Positions 42,705-52,273 are shown, counted from the first letter of the stretch. The stretch: DNA of 64,000 nt from CAWGJC01 sp965276665 (GCA_965276665.1 OZ255620.1:1364001-1428000); one strand, 5' to 3'. Notes: generated from the sequence alone by a model not told the origin. Numbers and translations: made by a program.

Positions 42705-45700
42705 ATGACGGATCGCGCAGACGGACCGCCGCCGCGCCGGGGCCGCAAATTGCGGCGCACCGCGACCGAGCGGGTGAAGGGGTTCCTGCAGGACTGGTCG
42801 CTGCCAAGGCAGTTCGCCGGGCAGGATCCGATGTCGAAAGCGGCCGAAAGCGCCGCCTCGCGCAGCCTGCGGCCACGGCTGGAACTGGCCGACACCGTGG
42901 GCACCAGCATCTGCCCGTTCTGCGCCGTCGGCTGCGCGCAGCTCGTCTATGCGAAGAACGGCAAGCCGATCCATATCGAGGGCGATCCACGCAGCCCGGT
43001 GAACCAGGGCACGCTCTGCCCGAAAGGCGCCAGCACGCTCGGCGTGCTGCTCTCGCCGCAGCGCATCAACAAGGTGCTCTACCGCGCGCCTTTTGCGACG
43101 GACTGGGAGGAAAGGCCGCTCGAATGGGCGATGGACCGGATCGCCGAACGTACCAGGCAGACGCGCGATGACAGCTTCGTCGAGCGCCTGCCCGACGGGC
43201 GCACCGTCAACCACACTGTCGGCCTCGGCTCGTTAGGCGGCGCCACGCTCGACAACGAAGAGAACTACCTGATCAAGAAGCTCTTCGGCGGCGGCCTCGG
43301 CATGGTGAACATCGAGAACCAGGCACGAATCTGACACTCATCCTCGGTGCCCGGTCTGGGCACCTCCTTCGGTCGTGGCGCCGCCACCATGTCCCTGTGG
43401 GATCTGGAAAGTGCGGATTGCATCGTCGTGATGGGCTCCAACATGGCGGAGAATCATCCGATCGCCTTCCGTTTCGTGGTGGAAGCGCAGCGGCGGGGCG
43501 CGACGCTCATCCATGTCGATCCGCGCTTCACCCGCACCTCGGCGCTCGCGAACATCCACGCGCCGATCCGCTCGGGCAGCGACATCGCCTTCCTGGGCGG
43601 CCTGATCCACCACATTCTGGAGAAGGATCTCTGGTTCCGGGAATTCGTCCTCGCCTACACCAACATCGCGCATATCATCGAAGATGATTACCGAGACCCG
43701 GAGCAGAATGACGGCGTGTTCTCCGGTTTCAGCGCGGCGACCAGCTCCTACAAGCAGGATAGCTGGCAGTACAAGGGCAAGACCGTCCCCTCCTCGATCG
43801 CCGAGCATCGCGTGCAGACGCAGGAAAAGTCCCGGGGCGGCGATTTCGAGAGCATGACGGAGAGCCCGCCGCCGACCGACCCGAGCCTGCAGCACCCGAA
43901 TTGCGTCTATCAGATCATGCGGCGGCACTATGCGCGCTACACGCCGGAGATGGTGGAGCGGGTCACCGGCTGTCCGCGCGAGACCTTCCTGCGCGTCGCC
44001 GAGACGCTCGCTCGGAATTCGGGCCGCGAGCGCACCGGCGCCTTCTGCTACGCGGTCGGCTGGACGCATCACACGGTGGGCGTGCAGATCATCCGCGCCT
44101 GCTCGATCATCCAGGGCCTGCTCGGCAATGTCGGGCGTCCGGGCGGCGGCATTCTCGCGCTGCGTGGCCATGCCAGCATCCAGGGCAGCACCGATATCCC
44201 GACGCTCTACAACATGCTGCCCACCTATCTCCCGCAGCCCAATGTGTTTCACGAGCACGGCACGCTCGACTCGTACCTGCGCACCGAGACACCGACCACC
44301 GGCTGGTGGAACAACATGCCGAAATATGCCGTCAGCCTGCTGAAGGCCTGGTACGGCGCGGCGGCGCATGCCGACAATGAATTCGGCTATCAACACATAC
44401 CGAAACTGACAGGCGACGTGTCGCAACTGCCGATGACGCTCTCGACTCTAGATGGCGTGGTGAAAGGCCAGTTCATCCTTGGCCAGAATCCGGTGGTCGG
44501 CGCGGTCAATTCCGATCTGGTCGAACGCGCGCTGGCGCGGCTCGACTGGATGGTGGTGCGCGATTTCGCGATGACCGAAACGGCGAATTTCTGGCAGAAA
44601 GGCCGCCTCGTCACGCGCGGCGAGCTGCGCCCCGAGACGATCGGCACGGAGATATTCTTCCTGCCGACATCCCTCGCCGGCGAGAAGGACGGCACCGTCA
44701 CCAACACCAGCCGCCTCGTGCAATGGCACGATGCGGTGCTCGAGGCGCCCGGCGACAGCCGCTCCGATCTCTGGTTCATCTACCATCTCGGCAAGCGGCT
44801 GAAGCAGATGTATGCCGATAGCACCGAGACGCGCGATGCCGCGATGCGGGCGCTCACCTGGACCTATCCCGAACGCGGCGCGCGGCGCGAGCCGGAGGCA
44901 GAGGCGGTGCTGCGCGAGATCAACGGCTACACCGTCGCCGACCGCAAGCCGGTCGCGAGCTACCAGGAATTGCGGGATGACGGCAGCACCGCCTGCGGCG
45001 GCTGGATGTATTGCGGCGTCTACCCGGCGGACGGCCACAACCAGGCGCGCTCGCGCAAGCCGGACGCACCGGGCGAGAACACCAGCCATGCCGGCTGGGC
45101 ATTCGCCTGGCCGTCCAACCGGCGCACGCTCTACAACCGCGCCTCGGCCGATCCGTCCGGCAAGCCATGGTCCGAGCGCAAGAAGATGGTGTGGTGGGAT
45201 GCGGAATCCGGCACATGGACCGGCACCGACGTGCCGGATTTCATCGCCGACCGCGCCCCGGATTACCGGCCGGACTGGAGCAAGCACCCGCGCGGCATGG
45301 ACGCGCTCGGCGGCGATGACCCATTCATCATGGAAGCCGACGGCAAGTGCCAGCTCTTCGTCCCGAGCGGACTGAAGGACGGACCGCTGCCGGCGCATTA
45401 CGAGCCGGTGGAGAGCCCGGTCCGCAACCCGATCTACGGCCAGCAATTTAACCCGGCCGCGAAACTCTGGAGCCGCAAGGGCAACGAGAGCCACGCACCG
45501 GAAGACCCGCGCTTTCCTTACGTGTTCAGCACCTACCGGCTGACCGAGCTGCATTGCGGCGGCATCATCGGCCGGGTGACGCCGCACACCGCCGAATTGC
45601 AGCCCGAGGCCTTCATCGAGATCGCGCCGGAACTCGCGGACGAACTCGGCATCGCGCATCTCGGCTGGGCGGTGCTCTCCACCTTGCGCGGCGAGATCGA

Positions 45701-45932
45701 GGCGCGCGCGATGGTGACCGAGCGCATGCGGCCCTTCACGGTGAACGGGCAGCGCGTGCATCAGGTCGGCATGCCATGGGTCTATGGCTGGGAGGGCTAT
45801 GCGCGGGGCGACATCGCCAACGTGCTGCTCGCCATCACCGGGGATGCCAATACCAGCATCCACTCCACCAAGGCGGTGACCTGCGCGCTGCGCGCCGGCC
45901 GGCTGACCGCGCGCGGCGGCGGCGATGGGTGA
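42705..45932 (+). CDS. fdhA: Selenocysteine-containing formate dehydrogenase, alpha (major) subunit
   Basis: About 1075 residues including Sec at position 210, encoded by the in-frame TGA at 43332-43334. The flanking residues NQARI-Sec-HSSS then SFGRGAATM match the active site of FdnG/FdoG-type enzymes. An N-terminal 4Fe-4S site uses Cys70, Cys73, Cys77 and Cys105 (CPFCAVGC...LCPKGAS). The C-terminal molybdopterin domain follows (TGDANTSIHSTKAVTCALRA). It oxidises formate to CO2 at a Mo or W bis-MGD centre. There is no Tat signal at the N-terminus, unlike E. coli FdnG. The ATG has a GAGGGAG site. Ordinary gene finders would split it at the UGA. Confidence 0.95.
43346..43364 (+). promoter_or_regulatory. 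Bacterial SECIS hairpin for Sec insertion
   Basis: GGTGCCCGGTCTGGGCACC forms a perfect 7-bp stem with a GGTCT loop, beginning 11 nt after the UGA codon. Position, stem and GGUCU loop agree with the E. coli fdhF/fdnG SECIS bound by SelB. It lies within the coding sequence, encoding part of VPGLGT. Confidence 0.9.
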
Positions 45933-46230
45933 ACTGGCGCGGCAGGCGCTCGACGAGATCAAGGCGGCGTTCGTGGAGCGGTCGCATGCGGATGGTCATC
46001 GCTTCTCCGCCGCCGCGCTTCACCTCAGCGGATTGCGCGACATGCTGGCGGCAGCGCAGCGCCGGGACGGCGCGACCCCCGAAAGCCGACAGCGTCTCGA
46101 GCGGGTGAATGCGGTGATCAGCATCGTGCTCGCCTGCCATTTTCCGCTCGACACGCTGCCCTGGAATGAGCTCGAGAAAGCGCGCGACTGGCTGGCCGAG
46201 ATCGTGCACCAACCCGGCGGCACGGCGTGA
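45925..46230 (+). CDS. Small helical protein between FDH subunit genes
   Basis: The 101-residue protein (MGELARQALDEIKAAFVERS...) looks all-helical, soluble and without Cys clusters or membrane spans. It overlaps the fdhA stop by 8 bp and its own stop overlaps the next start, so it is co-translated with the enzyme. I do not recognise the family. A role in FDH assembly, such as a chaperone or cofactor-insertion helper, is inferred from position only. Confidence 0.72.
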   Translation: MGELARQALDEIKAAFVERSHADGHRFSAAALHLSGLRDMLAAAQRRDGATPESRQRLERVNAVISIVLACHFPLDTLPWNELEKARDWLAEIVHQPGGTA

Positions 46231-46469
46231 AGGGTGTCACCGGACCGACGCGCGGCATGTCGGGCACCGTCACGCTCGTGCAGGAGGGGCGTTTTCAGAT
46301 GACCGATGATGACGGTGTCTCGCATCTTTTCATCCTCGGCGCTCGCGCCGCGGCGGAGCCCGGGCAGCTGGCCGCGCTGCAGCGGCGGCAGGCGCGGATC
46401 CGCGTACGCTACCGGGCGGCCAGCAACCTCATCGGCAATCTCGTCAGCGCCATCACCCTCCTCGATTGA
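46227..46469 (+). CDS. Small beta-rich protein between FDH subunit genes
   Basis: The 80-residue protein starts at GTG 46227 (GTGA overlap) or at the ATG 46257, giving MSGTVTLVQEGRFQMTDDDG. The pattern of short strands (GRFQMTDDDGVSHLFIL, ARIRVRYRAASNLIGNLVSA) suggests an OB- or SH3-like barrel. No known motif is recognised. Its stop overlaps the region of the fdhB start. Probably an FDH-specific accessory or regulatory protein. Confidence 0.65.
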   Translation: MKGVTGPTRGMSGTVTLVQEGRFQMTDDDGVSHLFILGARAAAEPGQLAALQRRQARIRVRYRAASNLIGNLVSAITLLD

Positions 46470-46477
46470 GCACCCGC

Positions 46478-47377
46478 ATGGACATGCATCCCCGCGCCCG
46501 CGAAGAAACCCGCTCCGAATTCGACCAGGTGATTCCAAACGAATCCGAGCTCACCGCGCATGTGCGGATCGCGCCCGGCAAATCCTACGGTTTCTTCACC
46601 GACACCACGGTCTGCATCGGCTGCAAGGCCTGCGAGGTGGCGTGCAAGGAATGGAACAATCTGCCGGCCGACAATCTCGGACTGACCGGACAGAGCTACG
46701 ACAATACCGGCGCGCTCTCGGCCAATAGCTGGCGGCATGTGGCCTTTGTCGAGAAGGCCGGGATCGGCGGCGTGCGCGGGCGCGAGCAGCCGGCCTTCCA
46801 GAGCGGCTGGCTGATGCTGAGCGATGTGTGCAAGCACTGCCACAACGCGCCCTGCCTCGAAGCCTGCCCGACCGGCGCGCTGTTCAAGACGGAGTTCGAC
46901 ACCGTCGTGGTGCAGCAGGATATCTGCAATGGCTGCGGGTACTGCGTGCCGGCCTGCCCGTTCGGGGTCGTCGATATCAGCACGCTCGACGGCAAGGCGC
47001 ATAAATGCACGCTCTGCTACGACCGGCTGAAAGGCGGGCTGGAGCCGGCCTGCGCGAAATCCTGCCCGACCGATTCCATCCAGTTCGGCGAGCTGCACGA
47101 TCTGCAGGCGCGCGCCGCACGGCGGGTCGAGGATCTGCACGGGATCGGCGTCGACAGCGCCTATCTCTACGGCGTGCCCGGTTCGCCGGGGGCGACCGGC
47201 GGGCTCGGCCATCTCAACGCGTTCTTCCTGCTGACCGAGCGGCCGGAAGTCTACAATCTGCCCGCCGCGCCGACCCGCCCGGCGAATCGCGTCGCCCCGA
47301 GCCTGCTCTCCGGCCTCGCCACCGTCGCCGGGCTGGCGGCCGCTGCGCTCGCGCTGTTCGCGCGGCGGGAGAGGTGA
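46478..47377 (+). CDS. fdhB: Formate dehydrogenase iron-sulfur (beta) subunit
   Basis: About 299 residues with four ferredoxin-type Cys groups: CIGCKACEVACKEW, CKHCHNAPCLEACPTGAL, CNGCGYCVPACPFGV and CTLCYDR...CAKSCPT, enough for four 4Fe-4S clusters. A C-terminal hydrophobic segment (about 268-290, LLSGLATVAGLAAAALALFA) anchors it in the membrane, as in FdnH. It passes electrons from FdhA to the membrane subunit. The start may be the ATG at 46478 or a TTG at 46466 overlapping the previous stop. Confidence 0.94.
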   Translation: MDMHPRAREETRSEFDQVIPNESELTAHVRIAPGKSYGFFTDTTVCIGCKACEVACKEWNNLPADNLGLTGQSYDNTGALSANSWRHVAFVEKAGIGGVRGREQPAFQSGWLMLSDVCKHCHNAPCLEACPTGALFKTEFDTVVVQQDICNGCGYCVPACPFGVVDISTLDGKAHKCTLCYDRLKGGLEPACAKSCPTDSIQFGELHDLQARAARRVEDLHGIGVDSAYLYGVPGSPGATGGLGHLNAFFLLTERPEVYNLPAAPTRPANRVAPSLLSGLATVAGLAAAALALFARRER

Positions 47378-47378
47378 A

Positions 47379-48392
47379 ATGCCCGAGGAAGTGACCCCGC
47401 ACGAGCCGGACGACGCGCCGATCGTGCCGGAGACCGCCGGGACGCCGGTTTCGCGGCCGGGCGGCTGGCAGGGGCCGACCTATTACGGCCGCTCCCAGCT
47501 CAAGGCCGCGCCGTTCGAGAACTGGGCGGTGGGCGGCTACATCTTCCTGGCCGGGCTCGGCGGCGCCGCCTCCCTGCTCTCCGTCCTGCTCGATCTCGCC
47601 GGTGGTCGTCGGGCCGCCGGCACGGTCCGGCGCGGGCGCTATCTCGCCTTGCTGGCGCCGCTCGCAGCGCCCTTGCTGGTGTGGGACCTGCACACGCCGA
47701 AACGCTTCTACAACATGCTGCGCATCGCCAAGCGCACCTCGCCGATGTCGATCGGCACCTGGATCCTGATGGCGTTCAGCGGGTGTGCCGGGGCGAGCGC
47801 CGTCGCGCAATTCGCCGCCGACCGCCTGCCGGGGCGGCGCTGGCTGCGCGGCGCGGCGCGGCTCGCGCATTATCCCGCCGGGCTGGCGGGCGCCGGGCTC
47901 TCGACCTACACCGCCGCCCTGCTCGCCGCGACCAGCACGCCGCTCTGGGCGGCCGCGCCGCGGGCGCTGGCGGCGCGGTTCGGCGCCTCCTCCTTCGCCG
48001 CCGGCGCGTCCGCCCTTTCGCTCGGCGAGCGCTCGCCGAGGACACGGCGCGATCTCGACATGCTGACGCTCGCCGCCCTCGGCGCCGAGCTCGCCGCCAC
48101 CGCCGCCTCGCACGCCGCCTATCGGCAAAAGGGTGTCGACGAGGCGCTGAACGGGCCGGAGGGCCAGATAGAGGCGATCGGCGCGACCGGGCTCGGCGCC
48201 ATCCTCCCGCTCGGGCTGCAAGCCGCGTCGCTGGTTCTGTCGCGGCGCCCCGGCCTGCTCTCCACCCTCGCCTCCACGGCGGTGCTCGCCGGCAGCCTGA
48301 TGCTCCGCATCTCGATCATGGGCGCCGGCGACCGCTCGGCCGAGCGCCCGGAGGTGAGCTTCCGGTTCTCGCAGCCGGAGAATCTTCCCTGA
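47379..48392 (+). CDS. nrfD: NrfD/PsrC-type membrane subunit of formate dehydrogenase
   Basis: The 337-residue protein has about eight hydrophobic spans and the NrfD-type motif LAAPLLVWDLHTPKRFYNML. It follows fdhB by 1 bp. NrfD subunits exchange electrons with quinone without heme, in contrast to the cytochrome b FdnI of E. coli. The complex is thus a FdhA-FdhB-NrfD quinone-linked enzyme. Confidence 0.9.
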   Translation: MPEEVTPHEPDDAPIVPETAGTPVSRPGGWQGPTYYGRSQLKAAPFENWAVGGYIFLAGLGGAASLLSVLLDLAGGRRAAGTVRRGRYLALLAPLAAPLLVWDLHTPKRFYNMLRIAKRTSPMSIGTWILMAFSGCAGASAVAQFAADRLPGRRWLRGAARLAHYPAGLAGAGLSTYTAALLAATSTPLWAAAPRALAARFGASSFAAGASALSLGERSPRTRRDLDMLTLAALGAELAATAASHAAYRQKGVDEALNGPEGQIEAIGATGLGAILPLGLQAASLVLSRRPGLLSTLASTAVLAGSLMLRISIMGAGDRSAERPEVSFRFSQPENLP

Positions 48393-48404
48393 CTGCATCG
48401 CGAA

Positions 48405-48650
48405 CGCCAGGGCAAATCGCGCATGTCGCGCAGGCGGATAGCGCCGGCGCGCATTCCGTGCAGGCATTGTTCGACGCGACGTAACAAGCGCCGGGTACGC
48501 CGGATCTGCTGATCGCCAAAGCGGGCGTCGGCATGAACGGCATGCCGGTCGACGAGATGGACGAGGACAAGCTGATGCAGTGCTGCGGACCGATCTCGTC
48601 GGGCCGCTGCTCTGCGCGCGCGGCTCCTGACCCCGGACGCCGCGGATCAC
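48405..48650 (+). pseudogene. Short-chain dehydrogenase/reductase remnant
   Basis: The fragment reads AHVAQADSAGAHSVQALFDAT, then an in-frame TAA (48482-48484) where glutamate is expected, then QAPGTPDLLIAKAGVGMNGM and PVDEMDEDKLMQ. After a missing base near 48578 it continues LRTDLVGPLLCARA. This is the middle of an SDR (NAG motif region, here AKAG). The N-terminal Rossmann half and the Tyr-Lys catalytic half are absent. The palindromic repeat starts directly after it at 48660. Confidence 0.78.
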
Positions 48651-48659
48651 CGGCCAGAC

Positions 48660-48725
48660 CTAGAGCATTTCACCTTCGATGGAGTCGGCGCCGGCCCTGC
48701 GCCGACTTAACTGAAAATGCTCTAG
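48660..48725. repeat. CTAG-end repeat, copy 4 (short, both ends intact)
   Basis: The 66-bp form begins CTAGAGCATTTCACC and ends AAAATGCTCTAG with the central arms shortened to GTCGGCGCCGG...GCGCCGAC. Both CTAG ends are present while the GTATAC centre is lost, as expected of an internally deleted copy. It is downstream of the SDR remnant; 48726-48853 holds the probable aaeB promoter. Confidence 0.85.
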
Positions 48726-48853
48726 GTGATGGATGGCGGCTCACCATGAACTGGGGCGGCGCCTGAGCGCCTGTCCTGCGAAACGCGTCGGGCCTGTCAC
48801 CATCCGGCGGAAATCCGTGTAGAACGGACCCGCTCATCGATGTGAGGAGGGGC

Positions 48854-50893
48854 ATGTCGGGCACCCTGGTGCAGGGCGCGGGTCCTTCCGGGCGGCGGTC
48901 ACTGATGGGCGTGCTGCACGCCGTGGAGCCGGCGCTCGCCTATGGTGTCCGCCTCGCCGCCGCGGTCATCCTCGCGCTGGGGATCGCCTATTGGCTGCAG
49001 CTCGACAACCCGGTCTGGGCGGGCACCTCGGCGGCGATCGCCTGCCAGCCGTCACTCGGCGCCTCGCTGCGCAAGGGGCGGTTCCGGGCCATCGGCACGA
49101 TCATCGGCGCGGTGGGAATCGTCTGCCTGACCGGAGTGTTTCCGCAAAGCCGGGTCGGCGTGTTCACCAGCCTCGCTCTCTGGGGCGCCGTGTGCGGCTA
49201 TCTCGCGACGCAGCTCCGCAATTTCTCGGCCTATTCCGCCGCCCTCGCGGGCTACACCGCGGCGATCGTCTTCGCCGATGGCGTCGGCGCGCCGAACGAC
49301 ACCTTCCTGCTCTCGACGGCGCGGGCGACCGAGATCTGCCTCGGCGTGTTCTGCGCCTCCTTCGTGTTCATCGTCTCGGATACCGGCGATGCGCGGCTCC
49401 GCCTCGCCGACGGTCTTGCCCGCATGGTGCAGGACATCGTCGAGGGACTCACCGCCACGCTCGCGGCGGGCGGCGATCCGCCGGAGCTCCGTGACCGCAG
49501 GCGCCTCTTGATCGGGCGCGGCGTGGCGCTGGACGCGGTGGCGGACGAGGCGATCGGCGAGACGACGTATCTGCGCAGCCGGTCGCACGTGCTGGCCGCG
49601 GCGGCGGAGGGGCTGTTCACCGCGCTGGCCGCCTGGCGCGGCGTCGCCACCCATCTGCTGGCGGCCGAGGACCCCGCGGCCAGCGCCGAGGCGGCGGCCC
49701 TCATCCCGATGCTGACCGAGCTGCACCCCGCCGAGTGGTTCGACCACCCCGAACGCGGCCGCGAGGCCTGCAACGCCGCCGCGCGGGAGATCCTCGGGCG
49801 GCACGCGCATACGGCGGCCGGACGGGTGGTCGGCGACCGCTGCGCCGCCGCGCTGCTCGCGCTGCGCCGGGCGGTGAACGGGCTCGCCATGCTGCGCTAT
49901 CCGGGGCGCGAGCTGCCTGAGAAGAGCCGGGTCGGATTGCGCGGCTCCGACCCGCTGCCGGCGCTGGTGAACGCGATCCGCATCACCATCACCATCCTGG
50001 CGGCCGACCTCATCTGGGTCGAGACGAACTGGTCGGGCGGCGAGACGATGGTGCTGTTCACCGCGGTCGCGGTCATCCTCTTCTCGCCGAACCCGCAAGC
50101 CTACCGCGCGGTGATCGGCTTCGCGATCGGCACCGTGCTGACCGCGATGCTGGCCGCGGTGGTGGGGTTCGCCGTGCTGCCGGCCGAGCATGATTTCACC
50201 GCCCTCGCGCTCACTCTGGCCGCGGTTCTGGTGCCGCTAGGCGCGCTCTCGGCGGGGCCCTGGCTGAAGCCGGTCTTCGCCGGGCTGGTGATGAATTTCA
50301 CCCCGATCCTGGCGCCCGCCAACCAGCAGCATTACGACCCCGGCGCCTTCCTCAACAGCGCGCTCGCCATCGTCGCCGGGACCATCGTGGCGGCGGTGTC
50401 GTTCCGCCTGATGCCGCCCGTCTCGGCGCCGTTCCGCGTGCGCCTTCTCTGCGCGATCACGCTCCGCGATCTGCAGCACCTCGCGGTCTGCCGCCGACCG
50501 CTCGACGCGGCGGGCTGGACGGCGCGGCTGACCCGGCGCCTGACCGACATGCCGCAGGATGCGTGGCGGGACGATCTGGCCCGGGTCGTCGCCGCGCTCT
50601 CGGCGGGAGAGGCCGTCATCTTCCTCCGCACGCATCGCCGACCCATCGGGGGCAAGGCGCTGGACACGGCGCTCGCCCGGCTGCGCGGTGCGGATGTCCC
50701 GGGCGCGTGCGACTGGCTCGCCCGCTACGATGCGGCGCTTTCTTCCGGCCCGGCGGCGCAGAGCCCGGCGGTGCTGCGCAGCCGCGCCGCCGCCACGGTG
50801 CTTGCGGACGCGCTCGCCCGCCATGCAGATTATTTTGGCTCCGGCGCGTTGCATTGGTGGCGCGGGCGGGTCGTCTCGGGAGCGAGCGGGTGA
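48854..50893 (+). CDS. aaeB: FUSC-family aromatic acid efflux pump subunit (AaeB-like)
   Basis: About 679 residues: an N-terminal block of about six membrane helices (VRLAAAVILALGIAYWLQLD, NPVWAGTSAAIACQPSLGAS), a cytoplasmic helical region (about 170-370), a second membrane block (about 375-520) and a soluble C-terminus. This is the FUSC/AaeB layout. The ATG at 48854 follows GAGGAGGGG. It works with the DUF1656 protein and the adaptor downstream to expel aromatic carboxylic acids or similar compounds. Confidence 0.9.
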   Translation: MSGTLVQGAGPSGRRSLMGVLHAVEPALAYGVRLAAAVILALGIAYWLQLDNPVWAGTSAAIACQPSLGASLRKGRFRAIGTIIGAVGIVCLTGVFPQSRVGVFTSLALWGAVCGYLATQLRNFSAYSAALAGYTAAIVFADGVGAPNDTFLLSTARATEICLGVFCASFVFIVSDTGDARLRLADGLARMVQDIVEGLTATLAAGGDPPELRDRRRLLIGRGVALDAVADEAIGETTYLRSRSHVLAAAAEGLFTALAAWRGVATHLLAAEDPAASAEAAALIPMLTELHPAEWFDHPERGREACNAAAREILGRHAHTAAGRVVGDRCAAALLALRRAVNGLAMLRYPGRELPEKSRVGLRGSDPLPALVNAIRITITILAADLIWVETNWSGGETMVLFTAVAVILFSPNPQAYRAVIGFAIGTVLTAMLAAVVGFAVLPAEHDFTALALTLAAVLVPLGALSAGPWLKPVFAGLVMNFTPILAPANQQHYDPGAFLNSALAIVAGTIVAAVSFRLMPPVSAPFRVRLLCAITLRDLQHLAVCRRPLDAAGWTARLTRRLTDMPQDAWRDDLARVVAALSAGEAVIFLRTHRRPIGGKALDTALARLRGADVPGACDWLARYDAALSSGPAAQSPAVLRSRAAATVLADALARHADYFGSGALHWWRGRVVSGASG

Positions 50894-51105
50894 GATACGC
50901 GAGCATCAACATCTTCGGGGTCTATGTCGCGCCCTTCGCGCCGATGATGCTCGCGGCCTGGCTGATGACGTTCTGCCTGCGCGTGCTGGCGGACCGCTTC
51001 AACTTGCTCCGCGTCGTGTGGCACCCCGCGCTCTTCACCCTGGCCGTCTACGTGATGATCCTCGCCGTCATCGTGCTTGGTGTCGGCCGATTGGGATGGG
51101 CCTAG
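50890..51105 (+). CDS. aaeX: DUF1656 small membrane protein, AaeX-like
   Basis: The 71-residue protein starts at GTG 50890, overlapping the aaeB stop as GTGA. It has two hydrophobic helices (FAPMMLAAWLMTFCLRVLA and HPALFTLAVYVMILAVIVLG) and the DUF1656 pattern ASINIFGVYVAP. AaeX-type proteins always sit between AaeB and AaeA genes; their exact role is unclear. Confidence 0.88.
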   Translation: MRYASINIFGVYVAPFAPMMLAAWLMTFCLRVLADRFNLLRVVWHPALFTLAVYVMILAVIVLGVGRLGWA

Positions 51106-51121
51106 GCATGAGAGAGCCGCG

Positions 51122-52150
51122 ATGAGCCGGCGCGACGACACCATGCTGGCGGGCGCCGCGCACGCCGCCGAGATCCCGGCCGACCGCCACCCGGCGCGCA
51201 TCCTGCGCGTGGTGCCGATCATGGTGACGGCCGTCACCGTCGCGCTCGCCTGCCTCGCCGCCTGGGCGATCTGGGACGCCTATGTCGCCGCGCCCTGGAC
51301 CCGGGACGGCGCGGTGCGCGCCTATGTCATCACCGTCACCCCGGAGGTCTCGGGGCGGATCGTGCAATTGCCGGTGCGCGCCGACCAGTTCGTGCACAAG
51401 GGCGATTTGCTGATGGAGGTCGACCCGACGGATTACGCGCTCGCGATGGACAGCGCGCAGGCGAGCGTCGATCAAGCGCGCACGGTGGCGGACAACGCGC
51501 AGCGCGAGGCGCAGCGCCGGCTCGCGCTCTCGACCCTCTCCACCTCGGTCGAGGAGCAGCAGAATTATCTCAGCCAGTCCCGCTCGGCGCAGGCGGCGCT
51601 GCAGGGCGGCATCGCTGCCCTCGCCCGCGCCCGCGTCAATCTCGACCGCACGCGCCTCGTCTCGCCGGTCAACGGCTTCGTCACCAACCTGACCGCGCAG
51701 GTCGGCGATTACGCGACCGCCGGCCAGCGCGCCCTCTCCGTGGTCGATACCGACAGCTTCTGGGTGGAAGGATATTTCGAGGAGACCCAACTGCAGTCGA
51801 TCCACATGGGCGATCCGGCGCAGGTGCAGCTGATGGGCTACAGCACGCCGCTGGCCGGCCATGTCGCGGGCATCGCCCGCGGCATCGAGGTCGCCAATGC
51901 GCAGCCGGACCCGGCGGGGCTTGCCTCGGTGAGCCCGGTCTATACCTGGATCCGCCTCGCCCAGCGCATTCCGGTGCGCATCGAGCTCGACCATCCGCCG
52001 AGCGGCATCACGCTGGCGGTCGGGCTCACCGCGACGGTGCAGATCGAGGCCGCGACCGGCCCGCGCGGCCCGGCGGTGCTTTCCGCGGCGCCCGCGCCGC
52101 AGGCCGGCGCGCCGCCTGCGGCCCCGGCCGGCGCCACGCCAAGCCACTAG
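51122..52150 (+). CDS. aaeA: AaeA-like HlyD-family membrane fusion protein
   Basis: About 342 residues: an N-terminal anchor (about 32-55), lipoyl half motifs VTPEVSGRIVQLPVRADQFV and LDRTRLVSPVNGFVTNLTAQ, a coiled-coil hairpin (about 105-180) and a Pro/Ala-rich tail. It is the periplasmic adaptor of the AaeAB-type pump. The ATG at 51122 has GAGAG upstream; the frame opens earlier at 51077. No outer membrane factor is encoded next to it, so it may use the OprM-like protein at 11467-13077 or another. Confidence 0.9.
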   Translation: MSRRDDTMLAGAAHAAEIPADRHPARILRVVPIMVTAVTVALACLAAWAIWDAYVAAPWTRDGAVRAYVITVTPEVSGRIVQLPVRADQFVHKGDLLMEVDPTDYALAMDSAQASVDQARTVADNAQREAQRRLALSTLSTSVEEQQNYLSQSRSAQAALQGGIAALARARVNLDRTRLVSPVNGFVTNLTAQVGDYATAGQRALSVVDTDSFWVEGYFEETQLQSIHMGDPAQVQLMGYSTPLAGHVAGIARGIEVANAQPDPAGLASVSPVYTWIRLAQRIPVRIELDHPPSGITLAVGLTATVQIEAATGPRGPAVLSAAPAPQAGAPPAAPAGATPSH

Positions 52151-52273
52151 TAATTCTGCACAGAGGTTTTTCCCGGTTGGATGTCGAACGACCCCAGCGT
52201 GTCTGTCCGCCAGGCTGAGACTTTGTGCGGGACAGCCGCTTCCGCCCCGAACGGTCGTAAGCTTCAATGTCGC

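Noticed and set aside
43332..43334. TGA splitting the formate dehydrogenase alpha gene into two ORFs (a pseudogene or frameshift)
   Set aside because: The frame continues unbroken on both sides, the codon sits at the Sec active site, a SECIS hairpin follows and all sel genes are adjacent.
48533..48766. Independent small gene MNGMPVDEMDEDK...
   Set aside because: It is the out-of-frame tail of the SDR remnant running through the repeat; not a separate gene.
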